In this document: positions 31,219 through 40,604 of the stretch, piece by piece
Position numbering within the stretch: position 1 is the first letter of the stretch
Layout: every line of letters begins with the position of its first letter
From: Amphimedon queenslandica
Lineage: Eukaryota; Porifera; Demospongiae; Haplosclerida; Niphatidae
DNA length: 40,988 nucleotides
Assembly (NCBI RefSeq): GCF_000090795.2
Contig: NW_003546591.1
Coordinates: forward strand, 28,201-69,188
Direction: 5' to 3'
Program-made: the position numbers and the translations under genes
Notes under the pieces: generated by a model
What the model saw: the letters and a program-made list of their open reading frames with translations, nothing else
Told to the model about the DNA's origin: nothing
The model's database searches: none

Positions 31219-31753
31219 TTCCTATTATACTATAACCAATTAAAGAAATGTAATCATAGCTCTCTTTTCCCTTTGTAAATGCAATATGCAATGAATGTGT
31301 GCAGTTATCAAATCTAGCAAAAAGGATGTACACAGCTATAGCAAGAGTAAGGAATGACATTATGATTGCAATTGGTTCCAATTTTTTTAAATTTTTCAGT
31401 TCCTTGAGGTGAACAATACAAAAATGGAGTACAATAGTTAGCCAGAAGGTGAAAACTAGATTAGCACAATAGACAATACGCTGAATAACTACAGTCATTG
31501 CTTTGTATATATGGGAGTCATCATATTGACGTGACATAAAAAGAGATAGCGAGTAGATTAACATTGCAATCAGTTTGTACATTATCAGTCTTTGTACAAT
31601 ATCTTTATAGAATCTACTGACTATTGCAAAGACCAGTGCCACTGTACATGCTATGACTCCTAGACCACCAAAGACTCATTCTATCACAATTTTGATTTTG
31701 ATAACTACATCTGTGCCTTCACAAGTTGTGGTGTTGCTGTCATTGTTATCCAT
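31219..31753 (-). pseudogene. G1: truncated orphan 7TM receptor, premature stop
   Basis: Starts at an ATG equivalent to the paralogues (31751-31753, MDNNDSNTTTCEG). A TGA at 31676-31678 replaces the GGA codon that precedes VFGG, just before the first membrane helix. The frame continues after this stop through helices 1-4 (CTVALVFAIVSRFYKDIVQR ... LEPIAIIMS) and is cut in helix 5 (GYSIIGI) at about 31218, where junction DNA begins. Helices 6-7 and the tail are missing. Closest in its 5' end to G3 and G6. Confidence 0.85.
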
Positions 31754-32292
31754 GTCCTGTAACTTATCTTCAGACAAAAGAGGAGCTAGCAAGTACAGTT
31801 TTGCTGTTTAATGCACACACTCCACAAGATGCTTGCACTATTATAGCTAGCTATTATGATAACATGACTATAGAGTAAATGGTCAAAATGGTTGCAGTTG
31901 AATTGGCTGGTGAAGTGCATATCGAAAACTCAGTAATAATTGTGTACACAAATGTAAAAAAAACATAAGCCTGTATATAATTCAGCAAGTAATATTATTA
32001 AGTTATGATTATGTCAGTGAAACTTGATTTATGCGTAAGTGCATGTATTAGTATGTAGTACATGCTTTGTTGAAGCAAATGTTTTACTTGTAAAAATAGT
32101 AGACACTACACGGGAAGATTTTGTAATTTGTCATTTATAATAACAAGGGAAATTTTGCAGAAGTCACATACATTATTTTAATTGTCAGAATAATGTTAAA
32201 ACATGAAACCACATCAATTAAGTTACTATATTCATTATAAGTTTAGTATATTCATTATAAGTTTATAATTATTAAACAGTTAAAAACTTAAG
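31754..32292. other. Spacer G1/G2
   Basis: No gene. The part next to G1 ('acagttttgctg', 'cacacactccacaagatgc', 'gataacatgactatagagtaaat') recurs upstream of G3 (about 34840-35000) and G6 (about 39090-39260), and so belongs to that receptor subgroup's promoter/5' region. Confidence 0.55.
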
Positions 32293-33339
32293 TTAGTTAG
32301 CAAATGGTTCTAGTTCTTCATCAGCAACACTTGATGTATGAATGTATTGGTAGGTAGTACGTGCATTTGTTGAAGCAACTGTTTCTTTTGTGAAGACATC
32401 ATCATGATTATTAGACACTATACAAAAAGGTTCTTGTAATTTATCATTTTGTTTCACTCTCTTCCTCTCTCTTTGTTTCTTCTTACACTTCACTATGCAT
32501 AGATGTATTATAACAATAATACCAGTGATAAAACCAGAAGAGGATATTAAAGAATACACACCATTAGAAATATCACCAGTATAATAATAGACAACTAGAA
32601 GTGGAAAGAAAACCATTGCCATTACTGTATTAACTATTGGATATACTACTAGTGGTAGTAACTGCTTGCTAAGTGTTTTCCATTTATTATTAGTGACCAG
32701 TAGAGGATGGGCTTGTTGCTCATTTTGTCTTTGGAGATCCAATTGTGATCTTTTAATAGTAGCTATAAAAATAACAATAACTAGTATTGATATTATAAAA
32801 TATAATATCCCAGCTATACTGTACCCAATAATAAAAACATAATCATAATTCTCTCCTCCCTCTGTGAATGCAATATGCAATGTCTGTGTACAGGTATCAA
32901 TACTAGCAAAGGGGATGTACACAGCTATGGTAAGAGGAAGGCATGATGTTATGATTGCAATTGGTTCCAATTTCTTAAAGTTTTTTAGTTCCTTGAGGTG
33001 CACAATACAAAGATGAAGTACAATAGTTAGCCAGAAGGTGAAAACTAGATTAACACAATAGACGATATGTGGAATAAGTACAGTCATTGCTTTGTATATG
33101 ATGGAGTCATCATATCTACGTGACATAAACAGAGATAGTGAGTAGATCAGCATTGCAATCAGTTTGTACAATATCTGTCTTTGTACAATATCTTTATAGA
33201 ATCTACTGACTATTGCAAAGACCAGTGCCACTGTACATGCTATTGCTCCTATACCAGCCATGACTCCTTCCATTATGGTGACTGCATCTACAGTTGTTAA
33301 ACCATCACAGGTAGTGGTGTTGCTGCTATTGCTATGCAT
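32293..33339 (-). CDS. G2: orphan seven-transmembrane receptor, GPCR-like
   Basis: An intronless 348-aa membrane protein. A short N-terminus carries N-glycosylation sites (N4, N7), followed by helices at about 22-45, 56-73, 84-112, 124-146, 166-193, 224-250 and 260-284. Next is a basic CKKKQRERKR stretch and a Ser/Thr-rich tail ending near TYQYIHTSS. The basic first loop (SRFYKDIVQR), a long third inner loop with LLVTNNKWKTLSKQLLP leading into helix 6, and an extracellular cysteine (C150) fit a GPCR topology. I see no DRY at helix 3 (it ends in HLKELKNF) and no NPxxY in helix 7, so it is not a canonical rhodopsin-class receptor. Family and ligand are unknown. The frame is open upstream to 33417 without an ATG; the ATG at 33339 aligns with the paralogues. 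Confidence 0.75.
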   Translation of the reverse strand: MHSNSSNTTTCDGLTTVDAVTIMEGVMAGIGAIACTVALVFAIVSRFYKDIVQRQILYKLIAMLIYSLSLFMSRRYDDSIIYKAMTVLIPHIVYCVNLVFTFWLTIVLHLCIVHLKELKNFKKLEPIAIITSCLPLTIAVYIPFASIDTCTQTLHIAFTEGGENYDYVFIIGYSIAGILYFIISILVIVIFIATIKRSQLDLQRQNEQQAHPLLVTNNKWKTLSKQLLPLVVYPIVNTVMAMVFFPLLVVYYYTGDISNGVYSLISSSGFITGIIVIIHLCIVKCKKKQRERKRVKQNDKLQEPFCIVSNNHDDVFTKETVASTNARTTYQYIHTSSVADEELEPFAN

Positions 33340-33740
33340 GTTTGTAGATCTTACTGCAGTGAAGGAACAGAAATAAAGGCGGAGCTGTAAGTACAAATTG
33401 GCATTCCATGAAGTCACATGATATAATGGGAATGATAGAGTAATAGTTACTATTGTACAAACCAGAATCTATTAATTCATTGAAAGTAATGTTTTGTTGA
33501 TGCTTATTATTAGCAAGAGTGAATAATACCTACATAATGTTAGTGACTCTGCTAGTCTTGTTTTGCTGTTACATATGAAAAGGAGCTAGATCTAGTTGTG
33601 GTTATATAAAAAAATACACAAATTAAAGGTAGAATCCAACCCACAGTAAAGTCATGCTTAATTGTTGCACTTTTAAATTTTAAAACAATTTTTGACAAAG
33701 CAAACAGTTAGTTTACAAAATATTTTCATCAAAGTTTATG
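33340..33740. other. Spacer G2/G3
   Basis: No gene seen. The part just upstream of G2 ('actgcagtgaaggaacagaaataaag') is shared with the upstream region of G7 (about 40615-40780), so it is probably promoter/5' UTR of that subgroup. Confidence 0.5.
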
Positions 33741-34799
33741 TTAGTTAATTGGCAATGCATCTAGTTCATCATCAGTTGTAAAACTTGACGTACGAGTGTA
33801 TTGGTAGGTAGTACGAGCATTTGTTGAGGCAACTGTTTCTCTTGTGAAGACATTATCATGATTATTAGACACAACACAGAAAGATTCTGGTGACTCGTCA
33901 TTCTTTTTCATTCTCTTCTTTTCTCTTTGTTTCTTTTTACATTTCACTATGTATAGATGTATTATAACAATAGTACCAGTTATTAGGCCTGAAGAGGTTA
34001 CTAATGAATAGAGATACACACCATTAGAAATATTACCAGTGACAAATAAAAGTGGCAAGAAAACCATTGCCATTACTGTGTTAACTATTGGATATACTAC
34101 TAGTGGTAGTAACTGCTTCCTAAGTGTTTTCCATTTATTATTAGTGACCAGTAGAGACTCTGCTTCATTGTCATCTTGTCTTTGATGATGCATTCGTGAT
34201 CTTCTGATTGTTACAATAAAAATTATGACAACTAGTATTGATACTATGAAGTATAATATTCCTACTATACTACAGCCAATTATAGAATGGTAGCTATCAT
34301 AATTTTTTCCTGAGGCTTTCTTTGCAAATGTGACATACATTATTGGTGTGCAGGTATCAAATCTAGCATAGGGGATGTACACAGCTATAGCAAGAGGAAG
34401 GCATGACGTTATGATTGCAATTGGTTCCAATTTCTTTAAGTTTTTCAGTTCCTTGAGGTGTACAATACAAAAATGGAGTACAGTAGTTAGCCAGAAAGTG
34501 AAAACTAGATTAGCACAATAGAGAATAAGTGGAATAACTACATTCATTGCTTTGTATATGATGGAGTCATCATAACTATGTAACAAAGATAGACATAGCG
34601 AGTAGATTAACATTGCAATCAGTTTGTAGAATATCAATCTTTGTACAATATCTTTATAGAATCTACTGACTATTGCAAAGACCAGTGCCACTGTACATGC
34701 TATTGCTCCTAGACCACCAAAGACTCCTTTTATCACAATGATTTTGGTAACTACATCTTTGCCATCACAAGTAGTGGTGTTACTCTCACTGTCACCCAT
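33741..34799 (-). CDS. G3: orphan seven-transmembrane receptor, GPCR-like
   Basis: An intronless 352-aa protein, colinear with G2 over all seven helices and the tail (VFTRETVASTNARTTYQYTRTSS). The subgroup differs by the N-terminus MGDSESNTTTCDGKDVV, by VFGGLGAIACT at helix 1, by a longer second outer loop (TFAKKASGKNYDSY) and by RRSRMHHQRQDDNEAE in the third inner loop. The glycosylation site NTT is kept. The ATG at 34799 is chosen; the in-frame stretch upstream (to 34823) has no ATG. All helices are intact. Confidence 0.75.
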   Translation of the reverse strand: MGDSESNTTTCDGKDVVTKIIVIKGVFGGLGAIACTVALVFAIVSRFYKDIVQRLIFYKLIAMLIYSLCLSLLHSYDDSIIYKAMNVVIPLILYCANLVFTFWLTTVLHFCIVHLKELKNLKKLEPIAIITSCLPLAIAVYIPYARFDTCTPIMYVTFAKKASGKNYDSYHSIIGCSIVGILYFIVSILVVIIFIVTIRRSRMHHQRQDDNEAESLLVTNNKWKTLRKQLLPLVVYPIVNTVMAMVFLPLLFVTGNISNGVYLYSLVTSSGLITGTIVIIHLYIVKCKKKQREKKRMKKNDESPESFCVVSNNHDNVFTRETVASTNARTTYQYTRTSSFTTDDELDALPIN

Positions 34800-35204
34800 G
34801 TCTCGTAGCTTATCTTCAGACAAAAGAGGAGCTAGCTAGTACAGTTTTGCTGTCTAATGCACACACTCCACAAGATGCCTACACTATTATAGCTAGCTAT
34901 TATGATAACATGACTATAGAGTAAATGGTCATGATGGCTGCAGTTGAATTGGCTTGTGAAGTGCAAATTGAAAACTCAGTAAACATTGTGTACACAAATT
35001 TAAAGAAAACATAAGCCTATTATGATTCTGCAGGAAGTTATAGTTATGTTAGTGAATCTTGATTTATGCATGAGTGCATGTATTAGTAGTTAGTAGTCTA
35101 CATGCATTGTTGAAGCAACTACTTTGATTTGTTTTTAGAACAAAAGATTTTGTTCCTCTTATGCATTTCAATATCTATGAGAACAGTTCTATAAAAGTTT
35201 TATA
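34800..35204. other. Spacer G3/G4
   Basis: No gene. The first ~200 bp match the upstream regions of G1 and G6. The remainder up to about 35204 is not receptor-like, so the 3' end of G4 (helices 6-7) has been replaced or deleted. Confidence 0.5.
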
Positions 35205-35338
35205 TGCTTGTCTTTGGATATACAATCGTGATATTTTAATAGTAGCTGTAAAAATAACAATAACTAGTATTGATATTATGAGATATAATGCCCCAGCTAT
35301 ACTGTACGCAATGATAAAAATGTAATCATAATTCTCTC

Positions 35339-35674
35339 TGTTATAACTGATAATGTTAATGTATGCTTATTTATAATTATTTTCCTAGGGATGTATTGTA
35401 TTGTTATTATTATCATTTTTCCTAATTATTATTTCTGTACTTATTTTCATTTCTTATGTAGGTTATATAATGTATGCATTGTTGATTAAGATTCCTTTCT
35501 AGTGTTATGTAATATTATGCAATGTGTGTCAGTGATGTATTATGATGCAATTGATTTCTGTGTATTTAAGTGTGTGTATTCTTCAGTTTTAAGAAGAAGT
35601 TTTTAAACTTATTGATAAATTCATTCATTGATTCCCGCGAGACCTCGCTTTACCTTTCCTTCTCGGTCACTACA
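35339..35674. mobile_element. Solo LTR (336 bp) with 5-bp target duplication CTCTC
   Basis: The insert begins TGTTATAACTG and ends CACTACA, the TG...CA termini of LTRs. CTCTC is present on both sides (35334-35338 and 35675-35679). The intact G2 gene has a single CTCTC at this position ('attctctcctccc'), so the empty site is known. A 'tatttaag' TATA-like motif lies at about 35563. No internal retroelement genes are present, so this is an LTR-LTR recombination product of a retrotransposon. Family is not assignable from the LTR alone. Confidence 0.85.
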
Positions 35675-35914
35675 CTCTCCTCCCTTTGTGAATGCAATAT
35701 GCAATGTCTGTGTACAGGTATCAAAACTAGCAAAGGGGATGTACATAGATAGCTATAGCATAAGCAAGAGTACTTGGCATAAAGAAGAAATGATGTTATA
35801 ATTGCAATTGGTTCCAATTTTGTAAAGTTTTTAAATTCCTTGAGGTGTACAATACAAAGATGAAGTACAATAGTTAGCCAGAAGGTGAAAACTAGATTAG
35901 CACAATAGATAATA

Positions 35915-36103
35915 CCGTCTATCTGGAAATTTTTACTGTGATTTAAATTTTACTGGATTAGAATTTCGCAAAAAATTAGATTACCCATATAATTACATGC
36001 CACATTCAATAATACATGACACAGTCTTATTTAGTAAAAATTAAGTCATAGCACAATTTTAAACCGCAAAATTTTCCTACCACACTAATTTCCTGATCTA
36101 CAG
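35915..36103. mobile_element. TA-flanked MITE (189 bp) inserted in G4
   Basis: The left end CCGTCTATCTGGAAATT pairs with the inverted right end CTGTAGATCAGGAAATT (4 mismatches in 17). It is flanked by TA at 35913-35914 and 36104-36105. Joining the flanks gives 'gataatatctggaata', which matches the uninterrupted paralogues ('gacaatatgcggaata' in G5), so the borders are exact to the base. It is non-coding. Termini resemble those of the 8978-9305 element (CCGTATAGCCAGAAAATT). Confidence 0.87.
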
Positions 36104-36607
36104 TATCTGGAATAAGTACATGTAGCCATTGCTTTGTACTTGTCAGAGTGATGATATCTACGTGACATAAACTGAGATAGTGAGTAGATTAACATTGCAA
36201 TCAGTTTGTACAGTATCAATTTTTGTACAATATCTTAATAGAATCTACTGACTATTGCAAAGACCAGTGCCACTGTATATGCTATTGCTCCAAAACCACC
36301 AAAGACTCCTTCCATTATGATGACTATTACATCTATACAGTTTTAAAACCATCTCAAGTAGAAGTAGTGGTGTTGCTGCTATTGCTATCCATCTTAGTTC
36401 CGTGAGGGAAGAGAAATAAAGGAGGAGCTGTCAGTACAAATTTGTTGTCTAATACACATTCCATCAAGTCACATGAGCTATTGACAAAATAATGAGTATA
36501 TATTTAAAAAATTAAAAACTAATATTTCATTAATAGAATACAAATTGAAATTAAGAGATCTACACTAAAAATAGGCCTATGACATAGAATATTAAGAATT
36601 AGTTATA

Positions 36608-37651
36608 CTAGTTATTGAGCTGGTACGAAAAATTTGATGTACGAGTGTATTGATATGTAGTATGTGCATTTGTTGAAGCAACTGTTTCTCTTGTGAATAT
36701 ATCATCATGATCATTAGACATAACACCAAAAAATCCTTGAAACAATTCATTCTTTTTCAACCTCTTCCTTCCTTTTTGTTTCTTCTTACACTTCACTATG
36801 CATAGATGTATTATAACAATAATACCAGTTATTAGACCAGAAGAGGATATTAATGAATAGAAGTGTGCACCTTTAAAATTACTGCCACTAAAATAGAGCG
36901 CTGAAAGTGGAAACAAAATCATTGCCATTACTGTAACAACTATTGGATACACTACTAGTGGTAGTAACTGCTTGCTAAGTGTTTTCCATTTATTATTAGT
37001 GACCAGTAGAGACTCTGCTTCATTGTCATCTTGTCTTTGGTGATATATTCGTGATCTTCTCATTGTTACAATAAAAATAATGACAACTAGTATTGATATT
37101 ATTAAGTATAATATTCCTATTATACTATAACCAATTATAAAAGTGTAATCATAATTTTTTCCTGACACTTTCTTTGCTGATGTGATATGCACTGTCTGTG
37201 TACAGGTATCAAAACTGGCAAAGGGGATGTACACAGCTATGGCAAGAGGAAGGAATGATGTTATGATTGCAATTGGTTCCAATTTCTTCAAGCTTTTCAG
37301 TTCCTTGAGGTGCACAATACAAAGATGAAGTACAATAGTTAGCCAGAAGGTGAAAAATAGATTAGCACAATAGGCAATATGCGGAATAACTACAATCATT
37401 GCTTTGTATATGTTGGAGTCATCATATTTACGTGACACAAACAGAGATAGTGAGAAGACTAGCATAGTAATCAGTTTGTACAATATCAGTCTTTGTACAA
37501 TATCTTTATAGAATCTACTGACTATTGCAAAGACCAGTGCCACTGTACATGCTATTGCTCCTAGACCACCAAAGACTCCTTCTATTACGATGATTGTAGC
37601 TATTATTTTCAAACCATCACAGGTAGTGGTGTTGCTGCTATTGCTATCCAT
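36608..37651 (-). CDS. G5: orphan seven-transmembrane receptor, GPCR-like
   Basis: An intronless 347-aa protein beginning MDSNSSNTTTCDG at the ATG 37649-37651, with N-glycosylation motifs at the N-terminus, seven hydrophobic helices in the same places as G2, and the KCKKKQKGRKR stretch and VFT/IFTRETVASTNAHTTYQY-type tail. Hallmarks of the family seen here: FAIVSRFYKDIVQRLILYKL, LEPIAIITS, SFDTCTQTVHI and LLVTNNKWKTLSKQLLP. Its first exposed loop combines the G2-like N-terminus with the G3-like VFGGLGAIACT helix and AKKVSGKNYDY loop, so it is intermediate between the two subgroups. No lesion is seen. Confidence 0.75.
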   Translation of the reverse strand: MDSNSSNTTTCDGLKIIATIIVIEGVFGGLGAIACTVALVFAIVSRFYKDIVQRLILYKLITMLVFSLSLFVSRKYDDSNIYKAMIVVIPHIAYCANLFFTFWLTIVLHLCIVHLKELKSLKKLEPIAIITSFLPLAIAVYIPFASFDTCTQTVHITSAKKVSGKNYDYTFIIGYSIIGILYLIISILVVIIFIVTMRRSRIYHQRQDDNEAESLLVTNNKWKTLSKQLLPLVVYPIVVTVMAMILFPLSALYFSGSNFKGAHFYSLISSSGLITGIIVIIHLCIVKCKKKQKGRKRLKKNELFQGFFGVMSNDHDDIFTRETVASTNAHTTYQYTRTSNFSYQLNN

Positions 37652-37994
37652 CTTAGCAAGGGCACTATTGATTTTAGTTCAGTCAAGGAGAGAAAAGAAA
37701 TAAACGAGGAGCTGTAAGTACAAATTTGCTGTCTAATGCACATTCCAGCTAGTCACATGAGCTATTCCTATATCAAAAGGAAATCTCAATACACTATTGT
37801 ACAGACCAAAATCATATATTTTCTTGAGAGCAATATTTCTAACCAGTATGACTCTGCCAGTCTGGACCAAAGCTAGAACCTAACACACATTTGTATTACT
37901 TTTAAATTCTAAAATATTTTTTGGTAAAAGTAACTGTGAGTCTACAAAACATTTTATTTATTAAGCTTGTATTCAATACTAATTTATAATGAAG
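37652..37994. other. Spacer G5/G6
   Basis: No gene or repeat recognised beyond short shared upstream motifs ('gctgtaagtacaaatttgctg'). Confidence 0.45.
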
Positions 37995-39044
37995 TCAGTT
38001 AATTGGCAGTGTGAATAGCTGATCATCAGTTGTCAAATTTGATGTACGAGTGCATTGGTAGGTAGTTGGTGCATTCGTTGAAGCAACTGTTTCTCTTGTG
38101 AAGACATCATCATGATCATTAGACACAACACAAAAAGATCTTTGTAACAATTCATTCTTTTTCGTTATCTTCCTTTCTTTTAGTTTCTTCTTACACTTTA
38201 ATATGCATAAATGCAATATGGCAATAATGCCTGTTATCAGACCAGAAGAGGTTACTAATGAATAGAGATATACACTATTAGAAATATCACCAGTATAATA
38301 ATAGAGTACTGCAAGTGAAAAGAAAACCATTTCCATTACTGTATTAACTATTGGATATACTACTAGTGGTAGTAACTGCTTGCTAAGTGTCTTCCATTTA
38401 TTATTAGTGACCAGTAGAGACTCTGCTTCATTGTCATTTTGTTTTTGGTGATGTATTTGTGATCTTCTGATTGTTACAATAAAAACCATGACAACTAGTA
38501 TTGATATTATGAAGTATAATATTCCTACTATACTACAGCCAATAATAAAAGCATAATCATAATTTTTTCCTAAGGCTTTCTTTGCAAATATGATATGCAC
38601 TGTTTGTGTGTAGGTAAATCTAGCAAAGGGGATGTACAGAGTTATGGAAAGAGGAAGGAATGACGTTGTGATTGCAATTGGTTCCAATTTTTTAATTCCT
38701 TGAGGTGCACAATACAAAGATGAAGTACAATAGTTAGCTAGAAGGTAAAAACTAGATTAGAACAATAGACAATAAGTGGAATGACTACAGTCATTGCTTT
38801 GTATATGATGGAGTCATCATCTAGGTGACATAAACTGAGATAGTGAGTAGATTAACATTGCAATCAGTTTATACAATATCAGTCTTTGTACAATATCTTT
38901 ATAGAATCTACTGACTATTTCAAAGACCAGTGCCACTGTACATGCTATGACTCCTAGACCACCAAAGACTTCTTTTATCACAATGATTTTGGTAACTGCA
39001 TCTGTGCCATCACAAGTAGTGGTGTTACTCTCATTGTCATCCAT
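37995..39044 (-). pseudogene. G6: 7TM receptor pseudogene, two frameshifts and one nonsense codon
   Basis: The ATG at 39042-39044 (MDDNESNTTTCDG) opens helices 1-2. A 2-nt deletion at 38820/38821 ('catcatctaggtg' against 'catcatatctacgtg') shifts the frame. The conserved Trp of helix 3 is TAG (38738-38740). A 10-nt deletion near 38695 removes part of the KNLKK loop. From about 38700 to 37995 the frame is open again through helices 4-7 and the tail. The three lesions are independent, so this is a genuine pseudogene rather than a sequencing slip. Closest to G3 and G1. Confidence 0.88.
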
Positions 39045-39536
39045 GTCTTGTAGCTTATCTTCAGTAACAAAAGAGGAGCTAGCTAGTACAGTTTTGCTAT
39101 CGAATGCACACACTCCACAAGTTGCTTACACTATTATAGCATAACTATTATGATAACATGACTATAGAGTAAATAGTCATAATGGTTACAGTTGAATTGA
39201 CTGATAAAGTACAAACCAAAAATTGAGTGTCATTGTGTATACACAAATGTAAAGAAAACATAAGACTGTATATAATTTGGCAAGTAATAAAGTTATGATT
39301 ATGACTTGATTTATGCATGAGTGCATGTATTTCAGTACTCTACTAGTGGTAGACTCACATGATTAACTATCAAAACTATAATAGCTTTGATGTGAGGCAT
39401 GTGATTACTTGTGTAAAAGCTTTGTTATCTATTATAATAACAAGGGAAATTTCACATCATGCATTACCATACTTGTCAGAATAATGTTAGAGACATGAAA
39501 CCATATCAATTAAATAAGTTAGTATATATTAAATAG
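39045..39536. other. Spacer G6/G7
   Basis: Upstream region of G6, matching those of G1 and G3 for ~200 bp, then AT-rich 3' flank of G7 ('aacaagggaaattt', 'cagaataatgtta') that also occurs downstream of G2 (about 32150-32260). No gene. Confidence 0.5.
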
Positions 39537-40604
39537 TTAAAAAGGTAAGTGATAAGTTATAGATAGTTGAGCTGACACCTCATCATCAGTGACACTTGAT
39601 GTATGAGTGTACTGGTAGGTAGTACCTGCATTTGTTGAAGCAACTGTTTCTCTTGTGAAGACATCATTGTGATGACTAAGTACAGCTTCTTGTGACCTTT
39701 CATTCTCTTTTATTCTCTTCTTTCTTTGCTTCATCTTGCATTTCAATATACATGTACATAAATGAATAATAACAATAATACCAGTGATAAAACCAGAAGA
39801 GCATATTAAAGAATAGAAATACACACCATTAGAAATATCACCAGTATAATAATAGACAACTAAAAGTGGGAAAAAAACCATTGCCATTACTGTATTAACT
39901 ATCGGATATACTACTAGTGGTAGTAACTGCTTGCTAAGTGTTTTCCATTTATTATTAGTGACCAGTAGGGACTCTGCCTCACTGTCATTTTGTCTCTGGA
40001 GATGCAATCGGGATCTTTTAATAGTAGCTGTAAAAATAACAATAACTAGGATTGATATTATAAAATATAATACCCCAGCTATACTATACCCAATAATAAA
40101 AACGTAATCATAATTTTTTCCTCCCTCTGTGAATGTAATATGCAATGTCTGTCTACAGGTATCAAAACTGGCAAAGGGGACGTATACAGCTATGGCAAGA
40201 GGAAGGAATGACATTATGATTGCAATTGGTTCCAATTTCTTAAAGTTTTTCAGTTCCTTGAGGTGTACAATACAAAGATGAAGTACAATAGTTAGCCAGA
40301 AGGTGAAAACTAGATTAACACAATAGACAATATGTGGAATAAGTACAGTTATTGCTTTGTATATGTTGGAGTCATCATATCTACGTGACATAAACTGAGA
40401 TAGCGAGTAGATCAACATTGCAATCAGTTTGTACAATATGAGTCTTTGTATAATATCTTTATAGAATCTACTGACTATTGCAAAGACCAGTGCCACTGTA
40501 CATGCTATGACTCCTAGACCAGCCATGACTCCTTCCATTATGATGACTTCATCTACAGTTGTTAAACCATCACAGGTAGTGGTGTTGCTGCCATTGCTAT
40601 CCAT
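39537..40604 (-). CDS. G7: orphan seven-transmembrane receptor, GPCR-like
   Basis: An intronless 355-aa protein, closest to G2 (N-terminus MDSNGSNTTTCDGLTTVD; VMAGLGVIACT; TEGGKNYDYVFIIGYSIAG). Seven helices, glycosylation motifs and the LLVTNNKWKTLSKQLLP segment are intact. The tail differs from the other members: it is shorter after the basic stretch (KMKQRKKRIKENERSQ), keeps VFTRETVASTNAGTTYQYTH, and ends in a new hydrophobic-aromatic tip (LSITYHLPF). The upstream in-frame stretch to 40661 has no ATG, so 40604 is chosen. Confidence 0.75.
   Translation of the reverse strand: MDSNGSNTTTCDGLTTVDEVIIMEGVMAGLGVIACTVALVFAIVSRFYKDIIQRLILYKLIAMLIYSLSQFMSRRYDDSNIYKAITVLIPHIVYCVNLVFTFWLTIVLHLCIVHLKELKNFKKLEPIAIIMSFLPLAIAVYVPFASFDTCRQTLHITFTEGGKNYDYVFIIGYSIAGVLYFIISILVIVIFTATIKRSRLHLQRQNDSEAESLLVTNNKWKTLSKQLLPLVVYPIVNTVMAMVFFPLLVVYYYTGDISNGVYFYSLICSSGFITGIIVIIHLCTCILKCKMKQRKKRIKENERSQEAVLSHHNDVFTRETVASTNAGTTYQYTHTSSVTDDEVSAQLSITYHLPF

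Larger units (their letters stand above)
35205..36392 (-). pseudogene. G4: decayed 7TM receptor carrying a solo LTR and a MITE
   Basis: The ATG end (36390-36392, MDSNSSNTTT) is followed by a disrupted N-terminus (an extra run near 36355-36366 puts an in-frame stop where TTCDG should be). Recognisable receptor pieces then follow: helix 1-2 (about 36106-36330), helix 3 to loop 2 (about 35680-35912) and helix 5 to inner loop 3 (about 35205-35338). The helix-3 coding stretch is split by the 189-bp MITE and the second-outer-loop stretch by the 336-bp LTR. Helices 6-7 are absent. Small indels also occur (for example near 35745-35790). Its sequence is closest to G2 and G7. Confidence 0.88.

Noticed and set aside
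36223..36405. Plus-strand 60-aa frame opposite G4
   Set aside because: Antisense to the decayed receptor N-terminus; no independent coding evidence.
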